From Leptospira congkakensis (lineage in GTDB: Bacteria; Spirochaetota; Leptospiria; Leptospirales; Leptospiraceae): a DNA stretch of 64,000 bases. The stretch's first letter is position 1; the number at the start of each line of letters is the position of its first letter. The position numbers were made by a program, and so were the translations under genes. Below the pieces are notes generated by a model. It did no database searches. It had not been told where the DNA came from and saw nothing but the letters and a program-made list of their open reading frames with translations. The DNA lies in contig NZ_RQGQ01000004.1 of NCBI RefSeq assembly GCF_004770265.1, positions 682,001 to 746,000 of the forward strand, written 5' to 3'. Below are positions 46,411 to 55,210 of this stretch, piece after piece.

Positions 46411-47189
46411 AAGAAAGAGTATTTTACGTAATCAACTTAGATAAACAAAGAATTGGAGTTTTATCCCTCTTTCTTTTTGCCTTATTTTTTTCGATTTTCT
46501 TTTTAGGAGTTTCTGTTGGGAAAGGAAAAACGGAAGAAACTTTAACTCGCGCTAAGGCCTTGGAAACAATCCCAACAAACACAGAGGTAAGCGATCAATC
46601 CATTCCGGCACCAACAGGGACAAATGGAACAGAAGTTACCGCTGGAACGAATGTAGCCTCTGCCCTGGTCCAAGGAACCAAAACAAAGGAACAAACAAAT
46701 CTCTCCCAAGAGATTCCGATGGCAGATGTAGGAAACAATCCTTACTTTGTGGAAACTTCAACTGCCAAAGATGAAGAAGATGAGAAAAAACAACAAGTTG
46801 TGGATTTAACCAAACGTTCTGAAAAAAAAGTTTCCGCAAACAAAGCGGAAAGTTTCAAAAATTTAGCGCCTACGTCTAAACCATCCAAATCACAAAAAAC
46901 TAATTCTCAAGTTGTGAGTTCATCTAAATCGGAAGGAAAACAATTTACTGTGCAGCTAGCGGCTTTCACTAGCAGACAGTCAGCGGAAACATTTTTATCC
47001 CAACTAAAATCGGATAACCATGGTAAGTTGCCTGCAAAAACATTCATAGTTGTGAAAAATGGATTCTTTGTAGTCCAAATGGGAAAATCCAAAGACAAAG
47101 GAACTCTTTCCAAGGCTCTTTCTAAAACTTCCATGCCGAAAGAAATCAAATCTAAAGCTATGGTTGTGAGTTACCAACCGCTATCTTAA
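46407..47189 (+). CDS. SPOR-domain membrane protein
   Basis: A 260-residue protein with a short cytoplasmic N-terminus, a transmembrane helix at about residues 16-38, a low-complexity Thr/Lys linker and a C-terminal SPOR domain (KQFTVQLAAFTSRQSAETFL, FIVVKNGFFVVQMG), which binds septal peptidoglycan. It probably helps cell division. The start overlaps coaE by four bases. Confidence 0.85.
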   Translation: MKERVFYVINLDKQRIGVLSLFLFALFFSIFFLGVSVGKGKTEETLTRAKALETIPTNTEVSDQSIPAPTGTNGTEVTAGTNVASALVQGTKTKEQTNLSQEIPMADVGNNPYFVETSTAKDEEDEKKQQVVDLTKRSEKKVSANKAESFKNLAPTSKPSKSQKTNSQVVSSSKSEGKQFTVQLAAFTSRQSAETFLSQLKSDNHGKLPAKTFIVVKNGFFVVQMGKSKDKGTLSKALSKTSMPKEIKSKAMVVSYQPLS

Positions 47190-47219
47190 AAATAGAGATC
47201 GTCAAAAACCTTGGCCTTC

Positions 47220-47252
47220 GGCTTTCCTAAGTGATTTTAGGAAGGCCTTTTT
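47220..47252 (+). terminator. Intrinsic terminator of the coaE operon
   Basis: GGCTTTCCTAA (47220-47230) pairs with TTAGGAAGGCC (47237-47247) with one wobble and a 6-base loop, followed by TTTTT. It is well placed after the SPOR gene. Confidence 0.85.
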
Positions 47253-47323
47253 CTATCTAACCCCAATTTTCGATTCGGAAATTCATTGCAAATTTAAAAA
47301 TTGACGATTCTCTAATCCTTAGA

Positions 47324-47719
47324 ATGGAAACACAGGAAACACCCCATCATAGCCTTACTTATGGTACCAGTAGGCTTGCACCAAGTATCAGTCTTGTGGA
47401 TCGCGCTAAAGAAATCGAACTTGCAGAAGAGTCGGTGCAACTACATTTACATGGAAAACTAGAGGTCATTGCAAACCAAATCCGCCGTTTGAAAGAAGAA
47501 GCTGAACTCATTCTCAAACGTGCAGAAAAAGATATTGAACTACACAAAGCTCGTTGCCAGTTTGAAAAAAAACCAGGACAAACCATACATTTGTATGAAA
47601 AAGAAAGTGGTTCTTATTTTTCCCTTCTTTCTCCAAACGACTGGGGCAACCACCCTCCCCACCCTTACAAGGGCTCTTATATCATGAATCCAGACCGAAG
47701 TTTCACAGAAGTTTTTTGA
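47324..47719 (+). CDS. DUF2452-like protein
   Basis: A 131-residue protein with LAPSISLVDRAKEIELAEE, a helical middle, and a C-terminal half with HLYEKESGSYFSLLSPNDWG and SYIMNPDRSFTEV, matching the DUF2452 family as I recall it. The function of that family is not established. The start follows an AT-rich leader with no clear ribosome site. Confidence 0.72.
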   Translation: METQETPHHSLTYGTSRLAPSISLVDRAKEIELAEESVQLHLHGKLEVIANQIRRLKEEAELILKRAEKDIELHKARCQFEKKPGQTIHLYEKESGSYFSLLSPNDWGNHPPHPYKGSYIMNPDRSFTEVF

Positions 47720-47755
47720 ATTCTTTGGATTAACATTCTAACTTTGATTCCATCC

Positions 47756-48454
47756 ATGAAACTAAAAATGAAAACCTTTCAAAGATGGATCTGTGCCATC
47801 CTAAAAGGAGATTATTTTTTGTTTGGATTAAAACCGGTATCCAAAAGTAAATCCAATTGGTCTCTTGAAACGGTACTCACACTTCCTATATTAGAATCAC
47901 CTATGAAGGAAGGAAAACTCCAAAACCTTCAGATTGCTATTAACAAAATAAACGAACGCGTGTTAGATCCAGGTAGAATTTTCTCTTTTTGGAATGAAAT
48001 CGGAAACCCAACTGCTCCTAAAGGTTACACGGAAGGGCGGGTGATCCGCAATGGAATGGTAAGTTCAGAAGTAGCAGGCGGTCTTTGCCAATTGTCAGGG
48101 ATCATTTATTATCTATCCTTAGAACTGGGTCTCCAAATTTTAGAACGTTTCCCTCACAGTCGTGATTTGTATAACGAAGAAACTAGATTCACCCCACTGG
48201 GAACCGATGCTTCTGTGGTCTATCCTTCAAAAGATTTACGAATCAAAAACACATATCCCTTTCCTCTATTTTTTTCTTGGGAATTAAAAACATCCGAACT
48301 AACTTTTCGCATCAAAAGCCCCGAACCCATCAAACGAAACAAATTACATTTCCAACAAACAACAAAAAATGGATTTTCGAACGTCCAGGTCTTTATAGAA
48401 TCAAAAGAACATGGCGAACTCGTTCTTTGTTCTTCCGATGATTACCGATTATAA
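47756..48454 (+). CDS. VanW-family protein
   Basis: A 232-residue protein of the VanW family. The core is LQIAINKINERVLDPGRIFSFW...GNPTAPKGYTEGRVI and VAGGLCQLSGIIYYLSLELGLQILER with FPHSRDLY. VanW proteins accompany vancomycin resistance gene sets in Gram-positive bacteria, but many lone homologues exist and their activity is unknown. The ATG at 47756 is favoured over a TTG four codons earlier. Its end overlaps the following membrane gene. Confidence 0.82.
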   Translation: MKLKMKTFQRWICAILKGDYFLFGLKPVSKSKSNWSLETVLTLPILESPMKEGKLQNLQIAINKINERVLDPGRIFSFWNEIGNPTAPKGYTEGRVIRNGMVSSEVAGGLCQLSGIIYYLSLELGLQILERFPHSRDLYNEETRFTPLGTDASVVYPSKDLRIKNTYPFPLFFSWELKTSELTFRIKSPEPIKRNKLHFQQTTKNGFSNVQVFIESKEHGELVLCSSDDYRL

Positions 48455-49904
48455 AAAGAAAGTTTTACTTCTAGGATTTTTTATTTTCCTAGTAACGTTA
48501 CAACTCATAGTCCAACTGAGTTCTACTTTTGCCTTCGGGGCTGATGGATACTACTATGCGGCTCAAGTCAATTCCTACATTACCAAAGGAAGGTTCTTTA
48601 GTCCAGATGCCTCACCTATTTTATATGGACTTGTTTATTTTTCAAAATTAGGAACCAATATTGTTGTAACAAACAAAGTATTTGTTTCTTTACTTGTTGG
48701 ATTTTTATTCCTAGCAGGATACCGATTAGCCGTCCATTTGACAAACCAAGTTTCCACATCCTTACTATTTGGACTTATTTTAGTTTCCTCGTCCTTTCTC
48801 CCCCATTTTAGTTTTAACTTTATCAAAAACTTAGGCGGAATTTTATTCTTTGTTCTGTTTTTAACAGAAATTTTGATTTTGGAAAAAATGGGAAACCAAA
48901 GAAAACCCATACATTACTTAAGACTGGTTTTCATTTTTGGTTTGGTATTTTTAAGCCATAAAATCACTGCAGGGATCGCTCTTTGTTTTTTGATTCCTTG
49001 GATTCTAAAACAAGTTCGGTTTCAGAAACTTTATGGGATTTATTTTGCCATTGGAATTGCTATCCTTTTGCTCGGGCTAACGATTATTTTTCCTAACCTC
49101 CTTCACTGGGAAGATCTAAAGACGATCCTCTTTGAAGAATCTAAGTTTCAATTTTTATCTCCCTTTTATCAATATACCAAACTTTATCCAGAATTTGCCT
49201 TAGAACAAATTTTATTCTTTTTATCTCCGATCTTTTATCTTTTTACGAGATCCAAACTGGAACACTTTCAAAAATCCTTTTACGACAAACTGGTTGTATT
49301 ATATTTTTTATTATCACTTCCTATCTTTAGTTATACAGCATTTAGTTTTCCCTTTCGAATGTTCCTTTTAATTTTTATTCCAGGAACAATTCTCATAATT
49401 CCTAGTTTGACCAGAATCAAATCAAAGTGGATGGTCACTCTACTCTGTGTTTTGATTCTCCCTTATCAGTATTTTACAATGAACCGCGGGAAAGAATTCA
49501 ACAACCAAGATTATAAACTTTATTCAATTTTACTTCCTTTGTTCCAATTTCCCAAAGACACTCTCATCATTGTTCACCAAGGATTTGATTATTTTATTTG
49601 TTATCATAAAGCAGGAGATGCTTTCCATTTTTTACCGGAAGAAAAACATAAAAATCGACCCCTCTACAGGATCGCGTATGGAGTCTCCGCCGAAGAATAT
49701 AAAACCAATTTATCGAAAGATACAAAGATACAATATTTGCCTGGTTTTTATTCTGTTTTGGAGGAAAAACATTGGCAGGAGTTTTTAAACAAGATTCCTG
49801 CCGAATCTAAAAAAAGAATTTTGGATTGGAAAAATCCAAACACACATCGAACGAATACGATGTTAAGGAATGAATCCTTTAAGGAGAAGAGTAAGAAGAT
49901 TTAG
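48438..49904 (+). CDS. Polytopic membrane protein, PMT/ArnT-like
   Basis: A 488-residue protein (ATG 48438) with about ten to eleven transmembrane helices and a C-terminal soluble tail. The first loop FGADGYYYAAQVNSYI places two acidic-type residues where lipid-linked glycosyltransferases of the C-type have DE/DD. This is consistent with a polyprenyl-sugar transferase, but not decisive. It overlaps VanW by 17 bases; an in-frame ATG at 48411 is possible. The minus-strand SH3 gene ends inside its last 26 bases. Confidence 0.6.
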   Translation: MITDYKKKVLLLGFFIFLVTLQLIVQLSSTFAFGADGYYYAAQVNSYITKGRFFSPDASPILYGLVYFSKLGTNIVVTNKVFVSLLVGFLFLAGYRLAVHLTNQVSTSLLFGLILVSSSFLPHFSFNFIKNLGGILFFVLFLTEILILEKMGNQRKPIHYLRLVFIFGLVFLSHKITAGIALCFLIPWILKQVRFQKLYGIYFAIGIAILLLGLTIIFPNLLHWEDLKTILFEESKFQFLSPFYQYTKLYPEFALEQILFFLSPIFYLFTRSKLEHFQKSFYDKLVVLYFLLSLPIFSYTAFSFPFRMFLLIFIPGTILIIPSLTRIKSKWMVTLLCVLILPYQYFTMNRGKEFNNQDYKLYSILLPLFQFPKDTLIIVHQGFDYFICYHKAGDAFHFLPEEKHKNRPLYRIAYGVSAEEYKTNLSKDTKIQYLPGFYSVLEEKHWQEFLNKIPAESKKRILDWKNPNTHRTNTMLRNESFKEKSKKI

Positions 49905-50637
49905 TAAAAGCATATTCCGTTTTGCAAGCAGAATCTATTTCTTTTTTCTCTTTTAATAACGAGAGTTTGTCGTTACAAACATAAAAATACAAATCCAGTT
50001 TTCCCGCAACTGGGTATGTACTAAGAGAAACCAAATGTTCATCCGAATCGGAATATCCGAAATAGGCATTGTTGTAAGCAGTTCTTTCTTCCTCTGTTTG
50101 TGGGAATTGGATGAAAATGGAAGGACGGACCAATCTCGATTTTGTATCCAAAACCAAATGGTCGGAATATACATCAAACACTCCCTCTAGTTTTTCACTA
50201 ATGCCAGAGTATTGATTAAATTCACGGTAAATAAAACTTTCTCCATCAAACTCAATTGTATGGGAACAGTCCAATCGATCTGGAATGGTACAAAAAACAA
50301 AATTTCCTTGAACGGCAGCAATCATGGCCTCCCGAGATTCCACTTTCGTAATGGAAAGATACCCACCAAACACCCAACCGGTGATTGTAGGCGATTGCAC
50401 TCGGTACCAATAAGCAGAAATCCCATCAATTTCCACATCCTTTTCCGAACGTTCCAAAACCTTAACCTGGTCTCCCAGTTTTAGTTTTCCCACTTTTTCT
50501 CCATCGAGTGTCGGAGTTTTCCGAGCATTCAGAACCGTTGCAGAAATAAATGCATTTTGACCGATTTCAATCGTAGGTGTTTTTTTACATTGAAACAAAA
50601 CCAAGGAAGTTAAGAAAACTAAGAACAATTTCTTCAT
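49879..50637 (-). CDS. SH3b-domain lipoprotein
   Basis: A 252-residue lipoprotein with signal MKKLFLVFLTSLVLFQC, the Cys17 lipobox, and a bacterial SH3 domain at about residues 28-95 (FISATVLNARKTPTLDGEKVGKLKLGDQVKVLERS, WYRVQSPTITGWVFGGYL). The remainder is beta-rich with four additional Cys. SH3b domains usually bind cell-wall peptides. The ATG at 50637 is chosen over 50673 to place the signal properly. It overlaps the preceding convergent gene's end by 26 bases. Confidence 0.82.
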   Translation of the reverse strand: MKKLFLVFLTSLVLFQCKKTPTIEIGQNAFISATVLNARKTPTLDGEKVGKLKLGDQVKVLERSEKDVEIDGISAYWYRVQSPTITGWVFGGYLSITKVESREAMIAAVQGNFVFCTIPDRLDCSHTIEFDGESFIYREFNQYSGISEKLEGVFDVYSDHLVLDTKSRLVRPSIFIQFPQTEEERTAYNNAYFGYSDSDEHLVSLSTYPVAGKLDLYFYVCNDKLSLLKEKKEIDSACKTEYAFTKSSYSSP

Positions 50638-50704
50638 GGAAGGAAGAATTTTTTTCAAAAGTAAATTTGGCAAGACAAATTGTATGGGGGTTTGGAGGGA
50701 AATA

Positions 50705-50726
50705 CCACCTAATTTTTCATAGGTGG
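50705..50726 (-). terminator. Short stem-loop after the YidB-like gene
   Basis: CCACCTA (50705-50711) and TAGGTGG (50720-50726) form a 7-base stem with an 8-base loop, placed just beyond the minus-strand YidB-like gene. The T-run is weak. Confidence 0.4.
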
Positions 50727-50747
50727 GTATAAAATAATGTTTCCACT

Positions 50748-51149
50748 TTATTTTGTAAATAGAGAAGCTAAAGAGGAAAGTTGTGAAGTAAGATCTCCAC
50801 TTGGTTCTTTTCCGTCTGGGGAAAGTTTATCAATCACCATTGGTAATAAATTTCCAATAAGACCTGCTGTGGCTTCAGAATCCAAACCCACTTTTCCTGC
50901 GAGTTCCTTAACGGAATCACTCCCCAAAACTTTCATTACATCGGCGGCACCAATGTTCACATTGTCTCCAGTTCCTACCCAGGAGGATGCGGCTTCTGCA
51001 AAACCCTTGTCTTTAAACTTTTGGACAATTCCAGAAACTCCACCATTCTCTTCTATGATCTTTTGTATCCCAGAAACCACTTGTGGATTGTTTTGTACTA
51101 GCTCTACTGCCTGAGCTGCGACGGCTTTCAAACTTTCAAAAAAACTCAT
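50748..51149 (-). CDS. YidB-like (DUF937) protein
   Basis: A 133-residue protein with the YidB-family core: GVSGIVQKFKDKGFAEAASSWVGTG, ADVMKVLGSDSVKELA and a conserved LLPMVIDKLSPDG. The ATG at 51149 is preferred over one four codons earlier. YidB homologues have no established function; the fold is helical. Confidence 0.85.
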   Translation of the reverse strand: MSFFESLKAVAAQAVELVQNNPQVVSGIQKIIEENGGVSGIVQKFKDKGFAEAASSWVGTGDNVNIGAADVMKVLGSDSVKELAGKVGLDSEATAGLIGNLLPMVIDKLSPDGKEPSGDLTSQLSSLASLFTK

Positions 51150-51425
51150 GCGAAAGATCATGACTTAAAAAATACAAAAGAAAAGATATTTTCTTAGATT
51201 CTATTTTTTATTTACCTAATTTTCTTGAAAGGATTCTCCTAAAAAATCCAAGATTTTTCCTAAAAGACATCGAAACATTTTTTAAAAAACGAAGTGAGCT
51301 AAAAACATCATTATGTTAATTTTTTATAGACTAAACTCAGATTTGTAAATAACTTTCAAACCATTCTATACTGAAACTAAAATGTAACTTAAGTTTATTT
51401 CGAAAATATACATTAGGAAAAACTG
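51150..51425. other. AT-rich intergenic region
   Basis: This 276-base gap between divergent genes contains short direct repeats around 51236-51267 (TCCTAAAA twice) and no RNA gene or coding frame that I could support. Confidence 0.5.
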
Positions 51426-51989
51426 ATGAAAACCCAAGGATCTTTATCTGCATTTTTATTTTTATCCCTCGATGGATTTTATAAAGGGGAAAACGAAGAT
51501 ATCTCCTGGCATTCCCATGGCCCCGAAGAATCCCAATTTTCAGAAGATAACTTAAATTCAGGAAACACTTTGGTTTTTGGGAAACGGACTTTTCTGATGA
51601 TGGAATCATTTTGGACAAGCAAAGATGCCTTCCAATTATTCCCGATTGTCGCAGAACAAATGCAAAATGTTCAGAAACTAGTCATCTCGCATTCACAAAT
51701 TGAGACGACTTGGAACCATACGAAAGTGCTAACACCCAATGGAATCGAGGAAATACGAAATTTAAAAGCAAAAGGATTGCATATGACAATCCTAGGTAGT
51801 GGACAAGTTGTCCGTCAGTGTTCGGAAATGGGTCTTCTTAACCATTACTCACTGATGATTGACCCCATTGCCATTGGAAAAGGAGAATCTTTATTTGGTG
51901 GATTAAAATCCAATCAAGTCTTAGAACTCGAATCGACAAGAACCTTTGCTAGCGGCTCTGTGCTTCTCAATTATAAAAAATCCATATAA
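51426..51989 (+). CDS. Dihydrofolate reductase/RibD C-terminal-domain protein
   Basis: A 187-residue protein of the bacterial DHFR-like (RibD_C) group. The features are FLFLSLDGFYKGENEDISW, NTLVFGKRTFLMMESFW, LVISHSQIETTW and the glycine-rich ILGSGQVVRQCSEMGLLNHYSLMIDPIAIGKGESLF. It likely binds NADPH; the substrate is unknown. Confidence 0.9.
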   Translation: MKTQGSLSAFLFLSLDGFYKGENEDISWHSHGPEESQFSEDNLNSGNTLVFGKRTFLMMESFWTSKDAFQLFPIVAEQMQNVQKLVISHSQIETTWNHTKVLTPNGIEEIRNLKAKGLHMTILGSGQVVRQCSEMGLLNHYSLMIDPIAIGKGESLFGGLKSNQVLELESTRTFASGSVLLNYKKSI

Positions 51990-51998
51990 TAATAAATT

Positions 51999-52042
51999 AT
52001 TGCGCTCCGGCTCCGCAAACCTAACATCAACACAATGTTAGG
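51999..52042 (+). terminator. Tandem hairpins after DHFR-like gene
   Basis: A TTGCG/CGCAA stem (52000-52004, 52014-52018) is followed by CCTAACAT/ATGTTAGG (52020-52027, 52035-52042). The second stem is perfect with a 7-base loop. It ends just before the FG-GAP gene start, so it could be a terminator or a leader structure for that gene. Confidence 0.45.
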
Positions 52043-52050
52043 CTTTCTAA

Positions 52051-53958
52051 ATGACGGGATTTAAAACATTCATTCAAAAATGGAACCCCGGTCTTCGGTT
52101 TCTAGCATTCGTTATCTCCTTTAGCTTCCTCGGTTGTTGGACAAACCCTCTCACCCACCCACCGATTGAATGTTTGATGAAGTCATCCAATTTCCTCTGC
52201 CCTGACAATGACCTTCTGAAAAAGTGGTCTCCCTATGTATATTTGGCCTTACTTCCTGAGTCAACGGTTACCATCTCCAACCTAACCAACCACTCTATCG
52301 TCGAAACAGGGTTTGTTGTGGGAACCGTGCCCCAGGGCATAACTTTTGTGAATGTTGGAATTGATGGGGCACCACCCATCCAAGTGCCAGTGGTCAACGG
52401 AACCTGGCGATACGCACTTCCTGCAAAAGCGGTTACTGGTACTTTTTGGACCTATGGCAGCCTTCATACCATCTATGCCCACATTCCTTACGAAAGATCC
52501 AATACCATCCAAGTGCGTAAAGGAACGAATCATGATACGGATGGAGATGGGTATCCCGATTTGATTGTATCGGCGACGCCTGCCAATAATGTCCAAGGAT
52601 ATGGTTATGTGTACAGAATTAACTCCTTAACCAAACAACTAAGGACAACGCCTGATTCAACACTGACTGATGGCCAACTTACGGATACCTATTTCGGAAG
52701 TCGCATCGGATCGGGGGACTTTAATGGAGATGGGTATGCGGATGTTTTAATTGGTGCTCAAGCTTATAATTTTACGACAGGAAGAGCTTATTTATTTTTA
52801 AGCCAAGGTCAGTCAGGAATTCCTTCTCAAAATCTAAATGCAGGCGGATCAGCAGATGCGATTCTCGATGGAGTGACAGGTGGTGGAAGATTTGGAACCA
52901 ATATCATCGGAGCTGATATCAATAACGACGGTTATGATGATGGGATATTTGCATCGCCTTGGGAAAACGAATTATTTATTTTCTATAGCCAGGGCACAAA
53001 TGGAATCTCATCGCAAAACACGAATTCAGCGAATTTTGTTTTTAAAAATCCTGCGACTGTTCCTAATCCAGATGATAATTTTGGCTCTCTTGCCTATACA
53101 GGAGATGTGAATGGAGATGGTTTTCTAGACCTTGTTGTCAGTGCAGCAACATACTCCCTAAATAGGGGAAGGATTTATATTTTTATTTCCAATCAAGGAT
53201 CATTGCCAACAACCCCACAACAAATTCTAGTTGCTCCACTGGAACCTTCCCCTGGTTGTGCAGCTGGTCTTGGTTGTCTTTTTGGAGCAAGTTTTGTATT
53301 GGATTATTTTAATTCCGATCGTTGTATCGATCTCGCTGTAGGTGGACCAAACTTCAATTCAAGACAAGGCATTGTATTTGTATACCTTTCTACTTGTGAT
53401 TCAACAATCCCCTATCCAAATCCACCAGTGGCGACACTGATCGGCCCACCCACAACAAGTTGTAACAGTACTAATTGTTCTTTCGGAGGAAACCTAGCAT
53501 CCGGCGACACAAATGGCGATGGATTGCCCGATCTTTTAATTGGAGCCACAGGTGCTAGTTCGGGAATTGGTGACGTTTACTTATTGTTAAATGATCCAAT
53601 TACCGGATTTCGCAATATGAACCTAAGTGCAGGGGGATCTGCCGATAGTTTATTTTCTGGTTCGAATGCTGGTAGCAATTTTTCTATGGGTTTAACATTC
53701 CAAGACACTAATGCAGATGGGCTCCAAGACATCGTGATCTCGGAACCATTGACCGCCAATCGAGTGTATACCTTTCATAGCATTCGGGGCGGTGTACCAG
53801 CGAGCCAAAACTTATTTAACGGTGGAGTGACAAGCCAAACTCTTTCCCCACCAGCAGGGACTTCTTTGGGGAATACGATTGCTGAATTGAGAATCAAAGC
53901 AGAGGGTTATCTTTGGGCATTTTTGACGAAGACAAAGAAGTATTTGGGAATTATCTAA
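52051..53958 (+). CDS. FG-GAP repeat lipoprotein, probable seven-bladed propeller
   Basis: A 635-residue exported protein with a signal ending in a lipobox Cys (SFLGC, about residue 29). Integrin-alpha-like FG-GAP repeats with calcium-binding DxDGDGxxD or DxNGDGxxD loops occur seven times: DTDGDGYPD, DFNGDGYAD, DINNDGYDD, DVNGDGFLD, DYFNSDRCID, DTNGDGLPD and DTNADGLQD. Seven repeats fit a closed beta-propeller. The N-terminal 150 residues form a separate region with strand-rich sequences. Surface location is plausible; no partner gene is adjacent. Confidence 0.87.
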   Translation: MTGFKTFIQKWNPGLRFLAFVISFSFLGCWTNPLTHPPIECLMKSSNFLCPDNDLLKKWSPYVYLALLPESTVTISNLTNHSIVETGFVVGTVPQGITFVNVGIDGAPPIQVPVVNGTWRYALPAKAVTGTFWTYGSLHTIYAHIPYERSNTIQVRKGTNHDTDGDGYPDLIVSATPANNVQGYGYVYRINSLTKQLRTTPDSTLTDGQLTDTYFGSRIGSGDFNGDGYADVLIGAQAYNFTTGRAYLFLSQGQSGIPSQNLNAGGSADAILDGVTGGGRFGTNIIGADINNDGYDDGIFASPWENELFIFYSQGTNGISSQNTNSANFVFKNPATVPNPDDNFGSLAYTGDVNGDGFLDLVVSAATYSLNRGRIYIFISNQGSLPTTPQQILVAPLEPSPGCAAGLGCLFGASFVLDYFNSDRCIDLAVGGPNFNSRQGIVFVYLSTCDSTIPYPNPPVATLIGPPTTSCNSTNCSFGGNLASGDTNGDGLPDLLIGATGASSGIGDVYLLLNDPITGFRNMNLSAGGSADSLFSGSNAGSNFSMGLTFQDTNADGLQDIVISEPLTANRVYTFHSIRGGVPASQNLFNGGVTSQTLSPPAGTSLGNTIAELRIKAEGYLWAFLTKTKKYLGII

Positions 53959-54178
53959 TTTTATAAATAAATACACATTTTTTCCGGGGGCACCTCGCCA
54001 TCGTTTGGTGAACCAAAATCCACAGAGTATGCGACCGCGCTATCCGCTTCAATCTTTTGCTTTGCAAAAGGATTTCCGCTCTTATCGCTGGTGCAGGGAA
54101 TCAAACTAAAACAACATTAAATTCTAAACCAAACAAAATCTAACACGGCAAAGATTTGATTCCCCATTCCTTGAAATC
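53959..54178. other. Intergenic region with REP-like element
   Basis: It holds the repeat-like element at 54037-54090 and no coding frame I could support. Downstream of the FG-GAP gene it may also contain the transcript end. Confidence 0.5.
54037..54090. repeat. REP-like mirror/hairpin element
   Basis: A central stem CTTTTGC/GCAAAAG with a 3-base loop (54054-54060, 54064-54070) is flanked by pseudo-mirrored CGCTATCCGCTT and TTCCGCTCTTATCGC. Similar elements occur in other bacterial genomes as interspersed palindromes; here only one copy is visible. Confidence 0.5.
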
Positions 54179-54670
54179 TTATTTTGCTGAATGGAAACCG
54201 ATCTTAGTTCCTTCCGTATCAATGATGAATGCGTAATATCCCATCTCTGGACTAATCAAAGTTTTTGGGAGAACGATCTTTCCTCCATTTTTTTCCACTT
54301 TGTCTAAAGCAGGCTGCAAATCATCCCCCAGATTCAGATAAACCATGATTCCATTCTTTGTGGGAGTATAGTCCTTTCCTTTGACTAAAACTACACTCAC
54401 AGAGTTTTCATCGGCTGGGATCACACCAAGTTCTGTATCCTCCATAGCCATCTTCTCTATGGAAACATTTAAGATCGTTTGATAGAACTTGATGGCCCTA
54501 TCCATATTCGAAACAGGAATCTCCACAATCGATATTGTATTTTTCATACTTTTACTAGTTTCCTTTGGATTACTTTCTGTCTGCGTAGAATCTAAGTTTG
54601 AATTTGTTTCTTTTTTACATCCAATGAAACCCAACCCAAACATCACTAAAATCAAAATTACCTTTTTCAT
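54179..54670 (-). CDS. VOC-domain lipoprotein
   Basis: A 163-residue protein with a lipoprotein signal (MKKVILILVMFGLGFIGC, Cys18) and then a VOC domain: ISIVEIPVSNMDRAIKFYQTILNVS and LQPALDKVEKNGGKIVLPKTLIS...YYAFIIDTEGTKIGFHS. Exported VOC domains are unusual, because most members are cytosolic. The metal ligand positions are not conserved enough to name a reaction. It begins with a Thr/Ser-rich linker after the lipidated Cys. Confidence 0.8.
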   Translation of the reverse strand: MKKVILILVMFGLGFIGCKKETNSNLDSTQTESNPKETSKSMKNTISIVEIPVSNMDRAIKFYQTILNVSIEKMAMEDTELGVIPADENSVSVVLVKGKDYTPTKNGIMVYLNLGDDLQPALDKVEKNGGKIVLPKTLISPEMGYYAFIIDTEGTKIGFHSAK

Positions 54671-54771
54671 TTTCGCTCCAAAACTTGATTAAGTTAGTAT
54701 ATAATTGATGATGAAATACAATTCAAAAAAGACAGCTCATTCATTTTCGTAAAACAAAACCATCAAATTAT

Positions 54772-54993
54772 TTACATCATTCCACAAGACATCACAATGC
54801 CATTCCTCTGAGGTTCACAAAAGTTTAATTTATTATCATTGATGATCAAACATGTTTGGTATAGTTTCCAGGATTCAGAACAGGCCTTAGAGCCTGAACC
54901 TGTTTCCTCTTTGGATTTGCACCCGACTGAGGCCGAAACTGCAATGAGTGACAACATCAACTTGATCGCAAAGATTCTAATACTTTCTTTCAT
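54772..54993 (-). CDS. Small Cys-rich lipoprotein
   Basis: A 73-residue lipoprotein with a signal ending in SVGC and four further cysteines in a roughly regular CX9C-X10-C-X10-C pattern, ending SCGMM. The regular spacing suggests two disulphides. The family is not recognised. The ATG at 54993 is chosen over one two codons earlier. Confidence 0.6.
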   Translation of the reverse strand: MKESIRIFAIKLMLSLIAVSASVGCKSKEETGSGSKACSESWKLYQTCLIINDNKLNFCEPQRNGIVMSCGMM

Positions 54994-55210
54994 TTCCAAT
55001 TCACCTAGACCACCAAAATTTTAATTCTATTCTTATATAAACAAATACTGATAAAGAGTCAATCTTTCCATCGATTTTCAATTTCTATCGACAAAAAACA
55101 ATTTAGGGCATTTTCGTTAGGTGGATTGTAAACAAAACTTTATTTTCAAATCAAAATTATTCGTAGACCAAAGTGAAAAAAATCAAATAAATAGCAAAAA
55201 GAAGAATAAA

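Noticed and set aside
54056..54068. TTTG-N5-CAAA match to the Leptospira LexA box
   Set aside because: It is the core of the hairpin element, with no promoter or SOS gene next to it.
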